From contig NZ_AAXW01000042.1 in the NCBI RefSeq assembly GCF_000169335.1, forward strand, positions 1-43,460: a DNA stretch of 43,460 nucleotides, written 5' to 3'. Source of the DNA: Crocosphaera chwakensis CCY0110 (GTDB lineage Bacteria; Cyanobacteriota; Cyanobacteriia; Cyanobacteriales; Microcystaceae). How positions within the stretch are numbered: the first letter of the stretch is position 1; each line of letters begins with the position of its first letter. Of the stretch, positions 7,384-15,308 are shown piece by piece. A program made the translations under genes and the position numbers. The notes beneath the pieces are model-generated. The model searched no databases, had not been told where the DNA came from, and saw only the letters and a list, made by a program, of their open reading frames with translations.

Positions 7384-8103
7384 TTAGGCTTGTCCTTCGA
7401 GTTTTAAGTCTCGTAAGGCACTAATATCGATTTGAATCGATGGTCCCATAGAAGCAGACACAAACACACTACGCCAGTAGCGGCCTTTTGCCCCAGAAGG
7501 GCGTTGTCTGTCAATGGTTTCTTGTAAGGCTTTGAGATTAGCCAGCAAGTCTTCGGGGGAAAATGATGCCTTTCCAAACATAACATGAACGATGCCAGTT
7601 CGGTCAGCCCTAAATTCTAATTTCCCTGCTTTAAATTCGTTAATGGCGGTTTCAAGGTCGGCGGTAACGGTTCCCCCTTTGGGTGAGGGCATCAAGCCAC
7701 GAGGACCCAATAAACGTCCTAATTTAGCGACTTTGGGCATCATATCAGGGGTAGCAATTAATACCTCGAAATCCATCATTCCTTTTTGGATTTCATCAAT
7801 TAATTCTTCAGAACCGACAACATCAGCCCCTGCATTACTGGCTTCTTGAACTTTTTCCCCTCTGGCAATGACAGCAACTCTGATTTCTTGACCGGTTCCT
7901 TTGGGTAAAGAAACGGTTGTCCGTAATTGTTGGTCGGTGTATTTGGGATCGATACCAAGACGAATGTGAGCTTCTGCTGATTCATCAAATTTAGCCGTGG
8001 CCGTTTCTTTGAGGAGTTTTAAGGCTTCTAACGGCTCATAAGCTCGATCTTGGTCGACTTTTTCTAAGGCTGCTTTGATTCGTTTTGAGAGTTTTACAGG
8101 CAT
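7384..8103 (-). CDS. rplA: 50S ribosomal protein L1
   Basis: L1 forms the mobile stalk at the tRNA exit site. With the start at 8103 the protein is 239 residues (MPVKLSKRIKAALEKVDQ), matching the family. An in-frame ATG six codons upstream at 8121 would add MTPGET, but the clear ribosome site CAGGAG lies 7 bases before the 8103 ATG and inside that extension, so the shorter start is preferred. The conserved GPRGLMPSPKGGTV segment and the C-terminal GPSIQIDISAL are present. It is 62 bases downstream of rplK. Confidence 0.96.
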   Translation of the reverse strand: MPVKLSKRIKAALEKVDQDRAYEPLEALKLLKETATAKFDESAEAHIRLGIDPKYTDQQLRTTVSLPKGTGQEIRVAVIARGEKVQEASNAGADVVGSEELIDEIQKGMMDFEVLIATPDMMPKVAKLGRLLGPRGLMPSPKGGTVTADLETAINEFKAGKLEFRADRTGIVHVMFGKASFSPEDLLANLKALQETIDRQRPSGAKGRYWRSVFVSASMGPSIQIDISALRDLKLEGQA

Positions 8104-8165
8104 AGTTTCTCCTGGGGTCATAACGAAGCTTGGCTTCTCCCCTCTTAGGTGAATTTAATGGTTAA

Positions 8166-8591
8166 TTAATTTTTGATGGTTACACCCATATTGCGGGCGG
8201 TTCCTTCGACAATGTTCATGGCCGCGTCAATGTCATTGGCATTGAGGTCAGGCATTTTGGTTTGAGCAATTTCTTTGAGTTGATCGCGAGTGATACTGCC
8301 AACTTTTTGAGCATTAGGTTGGGCTGATCCTTTTTCAATGCCGGCCGCTTTGCGGATTAACACAGAAGCAGGGGGCGTTTTCAGGACAAAGGTAAAACTG
8401 CGATCTTCAAAAACTGAAATTTCTACAGGAATAACCATTCCTGCTTGATCGGAAGTTTTGGCATTGTATTCTTTACAAAATGCCATAATATTTACCCCGT
8501 GTTGTCCTAAAGCAGGACCGACAGGAGGGGCTGGGTTCGCCTTTCCAGCGGGAAGGGCTAGTTTAATTAAGGCAACAACTTTCTTGGCCAT
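8166..8591 (-). CDS. rplK: 50S ribosomal protein L11
   Basis: L11 binds 23S rRNA at the GTPase-associated centre. The protein is 141 residues with the proline-rich start KLALPAGKANPAPPVGPALG and the C-terminal GSITRDQLKEIA and GTARNMGV motifs. It starts two bases after the nusG stop (TAG-CG-ATG), so the two are probably translationally coupled. Confidence 0.98.
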   Translation of the reverse strand: MAKKVVALIKLALPAGKANPAPPVGPALGQHGVNIMAFCKEYNAKTSDQAGMVIPVEISVFEDRSFTFVLKTPPASVLIRKAAGIEKGSAQPNAQKVGSITRDQLKEIAQTKMPDLNANDIDAAMNIVEGTARNMGVTIKN

Positions 8592-8593
8592 CG

Positions 8594-9214
8594 CTAATTT
8601 TGTTTCTCAACTTGGTTAAATTCGAGTTCAACTGGAGTGTCTCGCCCGAAAATGGACAGTAAGGCTCTGAGTTTGTTTCGCTCAGAACTAACTTCTACCA
8701 CTTCCCCTTCAAAATCTTTAAATGGTCCTGAGAGTACCAGAATTTTGTCGCCGATTTCCATATCAATCTTAACAACGGGTTCTGGTTGTTCTGCTTGCCG
8801 AAAGATTCTCTCTACTTCTGAGGGACTGAGGGGAAGGGGTTTAACGTGGCCTCGGCCTCTACCATAAGCTCGTCTTTGTTCTGATCCCACGAAGTTAATG
8901 ACGTTGGGGGTGTTTTTAACCACTAACCAAGCATCATCATCCATGATCATCTTGACTAAAACGTAGCCAGGAAAGACTTTTTCTTCCCCTTGTTGACGGC
9001 TTCCATCTTTACGAACTTTAACCGTTGGTGTTTTGGGAATCTGAATCTGTAAAATCCGATCCGCTACATCCAGGGTTTGAATCCGTTGTTCTAAGTTATT
9101 TTTGACTCGCTTTTCACAACCAGAGGCCACTTGAACGGCATACCAACGGGCTGCGCGTTTCGGTTTTTCTTGCTGTTGTTCTGGTTCAGATGTGTGATCG
9201 TGAGCAAAACTCAT
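8594..9214 (-). CDS. nusG: Transcription termination/antitermination protein NusG
   Basis: NusG binds RNA polymerase through its N-terminal domain and links it to ribosomes or Rho through its C-terminal KOW domain. The NGN domain begins at RWYAVQVASGCEKRVKNNLEQRI and the KOW domain is at FEGEVVEVSSERNKLRALLSIFGRDTPVELEF. The preferred start is ATG at 9214 (MSFAHDHTSE, 206 residues). It overlaps the secE stop as TAATG and has GGGAAGG upstream. A start eight codons earlier (9238) would lie inside secE and is less likely. Confidence 0.96.
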   Translation of the reverse strand: MSFAHDHTSEPEQQQEKPKRAARWYAVQVASGCEKRVKNNLEQRIQTLDVADRILQIQIPKTPTVKVRKDGSRQQGEEKVFPGYVLVKMIMDDDAWLVVKNTPNVINFVGSEQRRAYGRGRGHVKPLPLSPSEVERIFRQAEQPEPVVKIDMEIGDKILVLSGPFKDFEGEVVEVSSERNKLRALLSIFGRDTPVELEFNQVEKQN

Positions 9215-9441
9215 TAAAATACCTTCCCTGATCCCCATGAAAAGAGGTTATCTACAAGATAAATCACAGTTGCTACCAGGCTGACCATTAAGATAACTGC
9301 AGCAGATTCGCTTAACAGTTGCTGTCTGGATGGCCAAACAACTTTGGCTAGTTCCTCTTTAGTCTCAACGACAAAGTTACTCGCTTTAGTTTCACCTTTC
9401 GCTTGCTTTGTATCTTTTTTAGATCCTTCTTGTCTAACCAC
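9214..9441 (-). CDS. secE: Preprotein translocase subunit SecE
   Basis: A small (75-residue) essential subunit of the SecYEG channel. It has a charged N terminus, the conserved amphipathic helix VVETKEELAKVVWPSRQQLL and one membrane span (SAAVILMVSLVATVIYLVDNLF). It is the first gene of the secE-nusG-ribosomal protein operon and its stop shares a base with the nusG start. tRNA-Pro lies 180 bases upstream on the same strand. Confidence 0.95.
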   Translation of the reverse strand: MVRQEGSKKDTKQAKGETKASNFVVETKEELAKVVWPSRQQLLSESAAVILMVSLVATVIYLVDNLFSWGSGKVF

Positions 9442-9621
9442 GGTGATCTCTTCTCAACATAAAACGACAGTGTTTGGTTACTACACTGGATTTTTAATAA
9501 TTTGGGTAATCTATCCAGTTGAACTCGAACTATCAGTATAACGTAGAATATAGTGTTTTGTTACTAATCTACTAAAATTAGAACGGTTGACAAGATTAAT
9601 TATTCTTGTTTTTCCGATAAA

Positions 9622-9695
9622 TCGGAGCGGCGGGATTTGAACCCACGACCCCTACTACCCCAAAGTAGTGCGCTACCAAGCTGCGCTACGCCCCG
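9622..9695 (-). tRNA. tRNA-Pro (anticodon GGG)
   Basis: Read on the minus strand, the acceptor CGGGGCG pairs with CGCTCCG (one G-U pair) and the discriminator is A. The D-arm is GCGCAGCTTGGTAGCGC. The anticodon stem CTACT/AGTAG holds the loop TTGGGGT, giving anticodon GGG. The T-arm is GTGGG-TTCAAAT-CCCGC. CCA is not encoded. Loop layout agrees with the bacterial GGG isoacceptor. Confidence 0.94.
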
Positions 9696-9742
9696 ATATT
9701 CACAGATTCTAATTATATACCTATTCTGTGTAAAAAAGCAAG

Positions 9743-10111
9743 TTAAAAGGTGTTTAGTTTTTGAATTTCTTGGTACAATTCCTTGACAACTTCTGCTGGC
9801 CAGTTTCCTTCACAGCGACGACCTTGATTTAAAATCACCCGTAAGGAGTAAGCATGGGGAAATCCCTCGACTTCTAACCACAATAATTCACTTTCTACTT
9901 CACAAGCGATTTTCTCTTCTTCCATCAATTCTTCTTTCATCGAAGTCATTGTTATAGCTAATTGTTCAAAAATGCGACAAAATTCAGAAAATTCTGTTTC
10001 TGTCAACTCTATCGCCCAATCTTCTCCCCCTATTAACCCAGGATAGTCAGTTGTTTCATTTTTCCACCCTATTCGCCACCCTTGACCTTTTTTGATTATG
10101 CGATCGCTCAT
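9743..10111 (-). CDS. DUF1818-family protein
   Basis: A 122-residue soluble protein of the cyanobacterial DUF1818 family; the function is unknown. The N-terminal IIKKGQGWRIGW and the central PGLIGGEDWAIELTETEFSEF are the recognisable family features, followed by WLEVEGFPHAYSLRVIL and RRCEGNWPAE. The ATG at 10111 (MSDRIIKKG) is preferred over a TTG three codons earlier. A HIP1 site (10100-10107) lies within its first codons. It ends the minus-strand group that begins with rpoZ. Confidence 0.8.
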   Translation of the reverse strand: MSDRIIKKGQGWRIGWKNETTDYPGLIGGEDWAIELTETEFSEFCRIFEQLAITMTSMKEELMEEEKIACEVESELLWLEVEGFPHAYSLRVILNQGRRCEGNWPAEVVKELYQEIQKLNTF

Positions 10112-10161
10112 TGTTTTCAATACTGTAAAAAAGTTATCTTAACTAAAGCAAGTATTTTCTT

Positions 10162-10650
10162 CTAGTGAGAAGAAAGGAGAGTTTCTGACGAAGTAATAAA
10201 ATTTTCTACTTGATTAAAATTGATTGTAGATTCTCCTCCAACATAAGTTGAGGTATTTAAAGGATTTGTTCTTCCAATATTGACCATTGAACAAATAGAA
10301 AAGTAACTTGCATTAATATTTGATGAAACCTCTCCACATAAAGCCTGGATTTGGTAAGTTAAACTATAATCCACAAAAGTATATGATTCATGATCTGGGT
10401 TAGTTTCAAGGATTTTTATGTGGTCTTTTAAATACTGTGATAATCTGTTTAAATCATCCAAACGCATAATAAATTTAGGAGATTTTACGAAAACTCTCTG
10501 TAAAAATTCGGCTTTTGTAAGAAATTGAATTTCTGTTTTGACTAGATAATTTTCAATATTCTCAGAAAAATCAAAATAAAATTTAAGCTCATAACCGTGA
10601 GTTTCTAAGATTACAACATTATTAGTTGTTTTAGCTCCAGAAGTAATCAT
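10162..10650 (-). CDS. Hypothetical protein, 162 residues
   Basis: I do not recognise this protein. It has no signal peptide or membrane span. It is mixed alpha/beta, with a beta-rich start (NNVVILETHGYELKFYFDFS), a central helical segment (RLDDLNRLSQYLKDHIKIL) and a beta-rich, Ser/Thr/Asn-rich C terminus. It lies between the DUF1818 gene and the 206-residue rpoZ-linked gene on the same strand, with gaps of 50 and 60 bases. Its AT-rich codon use differs from the flanking conserved genes and suggests later insertion. It could be an immunity- or defence-type accessory protein, but nothing in the sequence proves this. Confidence 0.6.
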   Translation of the reverse strand: MITSGAKTTNNVVILETHGYELKFYFDFSENIENYLVKTEIQFLTKAEFLQRVFVKSPKFIMRLDDLNRLSQYLKDHIKILETNPDHESYTFVDYSLTYQIQALCGEVSSNINASYFSICSMVNIGRTNPLNTSTYVGGESTINFNQVENFITSSETLLSSH

Positions 10651-10710
10651 ATTAAAAAGTCCAGCATCTATAAAGTTGCTCTCAGTCTCTCAAAATTGCC
10701 TATCCTCAAC

Positions 10711-11331
10711 CTATGGGGCTAATAATTGAGCATCTCCTGGTTCAGATAAACTAGGTGTTGAAGGGGTTGAAACTTCTGATGTTTCTTCCGTTTGTTCTTC
10801 CTGTGGAACTGGTTTATTTGTTGTTGCTTGGGATTGAGGATTATAAATTTTGACTAATAAATCAACTAACTGTTGACGTTGACGACGACTCAGTTGACGG
10901 ATGACCTCAATATCTTGTGTTAGGGGATTAGTTTGTAGAGTAGACCCTGGATAATTAGATTCTCTAATCGACCGATTCACCCCTAAATAATCGGCTAAGG
11001 TTACTTTCCAGTCTAAACTGTATTGAGGAGAACGCCGTTGAAAATCTTTGTGATACCGGATAAAACGACTCATTAACGTATGTTCTGAGTCTATTTCTCC
11101 AGTTTCAGCACTCCGATATTGATTTTCCTGGGGAAGATAGGGTAATTCTTGATAAATAATCGCTGCTGCTTCTTCAGGGCGCAAGATTTGAGCGTTGACA
11201 GCTTTTAAACTCCAGTCGGTGACAGAATTGATTTCAAGTTGTGCGACTCCCCAACTCAAACTGAGACTGAGAAGGAAAACCCCTAACCATTTCTGTTGCT
11301 GTTTGGATAGTTCAATTGTTTTCCTTTTCAT
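10711..11331 (-). CDS. Conserved exported or membrane-anchored protein downstream of rpoZ
   Basis: This 206-residue protein has a basic start (MKRKTIELSKQQQKW), a hydrophobic segment LGVFLLSLSLSWGVAQL (about 15-31), then a soluble domain. The domain has the segment RPEEAAAIIYQELPYLPQEN and a basic helical region (QLSRRQRQQLVDLLVKIYNPQ). The last 45 residues are a Pro/Ser/Thr/Glu-rich tail likely to be disordered. The N terminus could be a signal peptide or an anchor. It begins 11 bases after rpoZ, so it is almost certainly cotranscribed with it. The function is unknown. Confidence 0.7.
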   Translation of the reverse strand: MKRKTIELSKQQQKWLGVFLLSLSLSWGVAQLEINSVTDWSLKAVNAQILRPEEAAAIIYQELPYLPQENQYRSAETGEIDSEHTLMSRFIRYHKDFQRRSPQYSLDWKVTLADYLGVNRSIRESNYPGSTLQTNPLTQDIEVIRQLSRRQRQQLVDLLVKIYNPQSQATTNKPVPQEEQTEETSEVSTPSTPSLSEPGDAQLLAP

Positions 11332-11342
11332 GGTTATCCTAT

Positions 11343-11573
11343 TTACACATCACTAATAATTTCTGGTTGTGTTAATTCATCAGACATTTCAATGATGGCA
11401 CGAACCGCAGGTTTCATGTTAGGGTCATCAATACTATCAAATTCTTCATAGCGACGACGTTTAGCTCTGTTAGCTACTTGTACTGTGATACGATAACGGT
11501 TAGATGCCTTATCCAGCAACTCCTGAGCGCGATACATGACTTGAGACGAATCAAAGGTATGTTTTTTTTGCAT
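11343..11573 (-). CDS. rpoZ: DNA-directed RNA polymerase omega subunit
   Basis: Omega helps fold and assemble the beta-prime subunit. The 76-residue protein has the cyanobacterial/plastid-like form: DSSQVMYRAQELLDKASNRY, then the conserved RYRITVQVANRAKRRR helix and KPAVRAIIEMSDEL. It is the first gene of the minus-strand unit and faces away from ilvE across a 302-base intergenic region. Confidence 0.95.
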   Translation of the reverse strand: MQKKHTFDSSQVMYRAQELLDKASNRYRITVQVANRAKRRRYEEFDSIDDPNMKPAVRAIIEMSDELTQPEIISDV

Positions 11574-11875
11574 AACGACTTTATAGAGGCTAAACTTTTA
11601 GCTTAACAGAATTGTTTAGATTAAGGGAAATGGGATGGTTCCTCAATTGTTCAACAAGTGTCGACTATTTTAACTAAAAATGTTGACAGTTGCTGATTAC
11701 TGATTAGATGAACTTAAGTTGACGAGTTAACCTCACATCAATTATTATTATCATCGACCTCAACCCATAAAATAGATGGGCTAATCGGTTATTTAATTGG
11801 AGTCAAACGTTAACTAAGAGCAAAGTCTTAGATATCAGGACAATTTTACCTAATGCAAGGATAACGGAATATAAA
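11574..11875. other. Divergent intergenic region, rpoZ / ilvE
   Basis: 302 bases with no gene. It must hold the promoters of both divergent units. A small GCTAAA-AG-TTTAGC hairpin lies just upstream of the rpoZ start (around 11588-11602). I see no convincing -35/-10 pair or regulator box in the rest. Confidence 0.5.
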
Positions 11876-12790
11876 ATGCACACTTTTTTGCCAATTGCTT
11901 ATTTTGAGAACGAATTTGTCCCTTTTGAAAATGCTAAGCTTTCTATAGCAACCCATGCCCTACATTATGGGACAGCAGCTTTTGGCGGAATGCGTGGAAT
12001 TCCCAACCCTGAAAATCCAAAACAAATCTTACTGTTTCGTTTAAACCGTCATTGTCAGCGTCTTTCTCAAAGTGCTAAGTTTCTTAACTATGAGTTATCT
12101 CCGGAGAAACTGCAACAAATTATTATTGATTTTGTTCAGAAAAATAAGCCAACTCAATCATTTTATATTCGTCCTTTAGTTTATAGTTCAGGATTAGGAA
12201 TTGCCCCAAGACTTCATAACATTGAAAAAAACTTTTTTGTTTATGGTTTAGAGATGGGAGACTATCTTTCTCCTGATGGTATTAGTTGCCGTATTAGTTC
12301 TTGGACTCGTCAAGAAGATCGCAGTTTTCCCTTGAGAGGCAAAATTAGTGCTGCTTATATTACCTCTGCTTTAGCGAAAACTGAAGCAGTAGAATCAGGG
12401 TTTGATGAAGCTATTTTAATGAACTCCCAAGGAAAGGTTTGTGAAGCCACTGGGATGAATATTTTTATTGTCAGAAATAGTAAATTAATTACCCCTGGAT
12501 TTGAACAAGATATCTTAGAAGGAATTACAAGAGATAGTATTTTAACATTGGCTAGAAATTTAGATATTCCTACTATTGAGCGACCTATTGATAAATCAGA
12601 ATTATTTATTGCTGATGAAGTATTTTTATGTGGAACTGCAGCAAAAATAGCTCCAGTTAAACAAATTGAAACCTTTAAACTATCTTCTCATCGTCCCATT
12701 ACTGAGAAGTTAAGAGATAAGTTATTTGCTATTACTGAAAATAAAGATCCACAGTATGCAGATTGGGTCTATGTAGTTGATTTACCTTAA
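11876..12790 (+). CDS. ilvE: Branched-chain amino acid aminotransferase
   Basis: A class IV PLP-dependent aminotransferase of 304 residues that interconverts branched-chain 2-oxoacids and Leu/Ile/Val using glutamate. The catalytic lysine is K156 in RGKISAAYITSALAKTEA. Other family signatures are THALHYGTAAFGGMRG near the N terminus, CEATGMNIFIV, LEGITRDSILTLA and the phosphate-binding CGTAAKIAPV. It is monocistronic as far as can be seen. Spacing to the next frame (12924) is 133 bases and includes short hairpins without a good T tract. The MHTFLPIAYFEN start is typical of cyanobacterial enzymes. Confidence 0.94.
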   Translation: MHTFLPIAYFENEFVPFENAKLSIATHALHYGTAAFGGMRGIPNPENPKQILLFRLNRHCQRLSQSAKFLNYELSPEKLQQIIIDFVQKNKPTQSFYIRPLVYSSGLGIAPRLHNIEKNFFVYGLEMGDYLSPDGISCRISSWTRQEDRSFPLRGKISAAYITSALAKTEAVESGFDEAILMNSQGKVCEATGMNIFIVRNSKLITPGFEQDILEGITRDSILTLARNLDIPTIERPIDKSELFIADEVFLCGTAAKIAPVKQIETFKLSSHRPITEKLRDKLFAITENKDPQYADWVYVVDLP

Positions 12791-12923
12791 ATTTGATTAC
12801 TCTTGATTTCGTGGATTCTACAGTAACACTGTTGTACATTTTATGCTAGAGTAGCATTAACTTTTGCCATTATGGTGATTTAGTTAGGTTTAGTAAGTAA
12901 TCTAGCCAAAATTTATTAAGACT

Positions 12924-13253
12924 ATGTTATTTAATTGTTATGAATTTATTTTTATATTTTTATGTATTGTCCTTTTAAGATGTTTTATCTTAAGTCGTTT
13001 TAAAAGTTCTGTCTTATCTGTTGGTTGGTTAGTTACTGCTTCTTTCTTTTTTTATGGATGCTGGAATCCTAAATATCTCTTCTTAATTATTGGCTGCGTT
13101 ATCTTCAACTATTTTATTGGAAATGTTATTAATAAAGAAGTAAAAAATAAAATCCTATCCTCTCGATTATTCTTCATAAAAATTGTTGCTAATTTAGCTT
13201 GTATTGGTTACTTTAAATACTATTTTTGTTTAGATGATACAGGAATTAGCTGA
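12924..13253 (+). pseudogene. Truncated MBOAT O-acyltransferase (AlgI-like), N-terminal fragment
   Basis: The 109-residue frame matches only the first membrane segments of AlgI/DltB-type membrane-bound O-acyltransferases. It has the opening hydrophobic helix, then LVTASFFFYGCWNPKYLFLIIGCVIFNYFIG (the family's FYG-W-PKYL motif) and NLACIGYFKYY. The frame then breaks into FCLDDTGIS and a stop. A full protein would be about 450-500 residues with a catalytic histidine far downstream, and none of that is present. A 22-codon frame (13234-13302, ELADQYYSQSYLEIF) overlaps its end and may be a remnant of another deleted gene. It is a dead leftover of a glycan O-acetylation gene at the edge of the glycosyltransferase block. 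Confidence 0.75.
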
Positions 13254-13317
13254 TCAATATTATTCACAAAGTTATTTAGAAATATTCCAAAACCAACCCT
13301 AGATTATTAAGTATCAA

Positions 13318-14343
13318 ATGAATAGCAATAAACTGATTAAACCCCCTGTATCATTATGGATTCTTGTAGCAAGGACAGATGTTCCTTATATGTTACAGAC
13401 CATTCCTCATTTAGTTCGTTCTTGTAATTATCCTTTTATTGAGCGAGTTTTAGCGATGGATACAGCACCGCTTATGGGGGACAAACGTTATCGATATGAT
13501 ACAGGAAGTCAGGAAGAATTAGACCAAGCTTGTCAAACTTTGATCAATGAAGGAATCATGGACAGGGTGGCGAAAATTGATTATGATCCGAAGCTCATTA
13601 AAACCATTTATGAAAAGTATTTTGGACTTGAACAAGCTCCCAAAATGCTCCATCATACCCATAACTGGAAAGGGTCAACGGTTTATGCTTCTTTGTACTG
13701 TATTGAAGCAGCAAAAAGTGATTATTACTTACATTTTGATGCTGATATGCTCTTACATCAAGAGCCAGGATTTGATTGGATTACAGAAGCGATCAAGTTG
13801 ATGAATTCTGTGCCAAATATTGCTACTATTCGCCCTTTTTGTGGTCCACCTCATCCAGAAGGAAAAGTTATTCATGCACCTAATTTCTATAAAGATAATA
13901 GGGGTTTTTATGGTCATAAATTTTTTAGTATGAGAGCCTATTTAGTTGATAGAAAACGATTTGCTTTATTGTCTCCTATTCCTCTCATGTGGAAATATCC
14001 TCCTTTATGGTCACGATATTTACCACAACCTTTACAGTTTTTAGCTGCTAAAGTTGAAAGGAAACTACGCAAAACGAAAGGTTTGGTTAAAGGTGCAATC
14101 GAGTCTTTTGAACCCATGACTAGCAAGAAATTATCCGAAACAAATTTTGTGAGAGCAAACTTGTCTTCTACCCAAGCATGGACAATTCACCCACCAAAAC
14201 ATACAGCAGAATTTATAGAAGCTCTTCCTCAACTAATTAAACTAATTGAACAGGGAAAATATCCTTTAGAACAAGCAGGTTATTATGATCTAGTGCTAGA
14301 GCCTTGGCAAGAGCTGTTAGATAATAATTCTGTTTCATTATGA
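13318..14343 (+). CDS. GT-A-like glycosyltransferase
   Basis: This 341-residue cytosolic protein is probably a nucleotide-sugar-dependent glycosyltransferase. The N terminus (VSLWILVARTDVPYMLQTIPHLVRS) looks like the first strand and helix of a GT-A fold. A DxD-type metal motif, DAD at 141-143 in YYLHFDADMLLHQEPGF, is clear. The C-terminal half has basic and proline-rich segments and a conserved-looking TQAWTIHPPKHT. No membrane span is present. It starts the plus-strand cassette with the sulfotransferase and the GT39 protein. The family and sugar specificity cannot be assigned from the sequence alone. Confidence 0.7.
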   Translation: MNSNKLIKPPVSLWILVARTDVPYMLQTIPHLVRSCNYPFIERVLAMDTAPLMGDKRYRYDTGSQEELDQACQTLINEGIMDRVAKIDYDPKLIKTIYEKYFGLEQAPKMLHHTHNWKGSTVYASLYCIEAAKSDYYLHFDADMLLHQEPGFDWITEAIKLMNSVPNIATIRPFCGPPHPEGKVIHAPNFYKDNRGFYGHKFFSMRAYLVDRKRFALLSPIPLMWKYPPLWSRYLPQPLQFLAAKVERKLRKTKGLVKGAIESFEPMTSKKLSETNFVRANLSSTQAWTIHPPKHTAEFIEALPQLIKLIEQGKYPLEQAGYYDLVLEPWQELLDNNSVSL

Positions 14344-14397
14344 CAATTATTATTGTTATAATTGACCACTACTCATTATTAAAAATTGAATTAAACA

Positions 14398-15243
14398 ATG
14401 ACCACTTTACGAGAATCTATTAGACATCTTAAAAACGATCTTATTTATCGATATTATCATTATAGAATTAGTAAGAGTAATTATCCTGATCAAGTTTTTA
14501 TGAAAAAGGAGCCTTATAAAGTTCTTTTCATTTTAAGTCATATGCGCTCTGGATCGTCTTTACTGACTCATATTTTAATTTCCAATCCAGCTATTAAAGG
14601 TTATGGTGAGAGTCATATTCAGTATGAGTCAGAAGCTGATTTAAAATCATTAATGTATAAAATATATGTTCATAATCAAGAATTTACTAATTTGAAAGAC
14701 TTAGGTAAATTACGGATGAATCATACTTATCTTTTAGATAAGCTTTTACATGATAAAAAATTGTTAAACAAGAATCTTTTAAAAAAGAATAATTTTTATT
14801 TTATTTTTTTGATTAGAGAACCTCAAAGAAGTTTAATGAGTATGTTAGATCATAAACCTCATTGGACCCAAGAAGATGCAGTGACTTACTATACTCAACG
14901 CTTGTTAAGTTTATCAGAATATGCTCAACTTATTAATGACAAACAGCGAAGTTTTCTTCTAAATTATGAGCAACTAATTAATGATACTGAACCCGTGTTT
15001 GACTCCTTACAAAATTTCTTAAAAACCCGTGAAAGTTTTTCAGAAAACTATCAAGTATTAAACACAACAGGAAAGCGTCATATAGGAGACTTTAAAGAGA
15101 ATATTCGTTCAGGTCGTATTATCAGAAAGCCAAGACCACTTAACTTTTCTATCTCACCTAATCTACTAGAGAAAGGAATAAAGAGTTATAATGATTGTTA
15201 TGAAATTTTACACCAATATTGTCAGATAATCAATCATTCATAA
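14398..15243 (+). CDS. Sulfotransferase-family protein
   Basis: A 281-residue PAPS-dependent sulfotransferase-like protein. The 5'-phosphosulfate-binding loop is VLFILSHMRSGSSLLTHIL, with RSGSS at 50-54. The 3'-phosphate-binding region is probably FIFLIREPQRSLMSML (135-150). The C terminus has TGKRHIGDFKENIRSGRI and RKPRPLN, similar to substrate loops of carbohydrate sulfotransferases. No signal anchor is seen, so it would act in the cytosol. Lying between two glycosyltransferases (gaps 54 and 65 bases), it most likely sulfates a glycan, lipid or sugar intermediate. The substrate is inferred only from context. Confidence 0.8.
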   Translation: MTTLRESIRHLKNDLIYRYYHYRISKSNYPDQVFMKKEPYKVLFILSHMRSGSSLLTHILISNPAIKGYGESHIQYESEADLKSLMYKIYVHNQEFTNLKDLGKLRMNHTYLLDKLLHDKKLLNKNLLKKNNFYFIFLIREPQRSLMSMLDHKPHWTQEDAVTYYTQRLLSLSEYAQLINDKQRSFLLNYEQLINDTEPVFDSLQNFLKTRESFSENYQVLNTTGKRHIGDFKENIRSGRIIRKPRPLNFSISPNLLEKGIKSYNDCYEILHQYCQIINHS

Positions 15244-15308
15244 AATCCCATTACTAATTGCGTATTGTTTTATTTTTTATCCTATAGATAAATACCGTTA
15301 TATTTACA

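Noticed and set aside
9588..9616. ACAAGA/TCTTGT hairpin followed by T on the plus strand near tRNA-Pro
   Set aside because: No plus-strand transcript is known to need it; the neighbouring genes are all on the minus strand, where it has no T tract.
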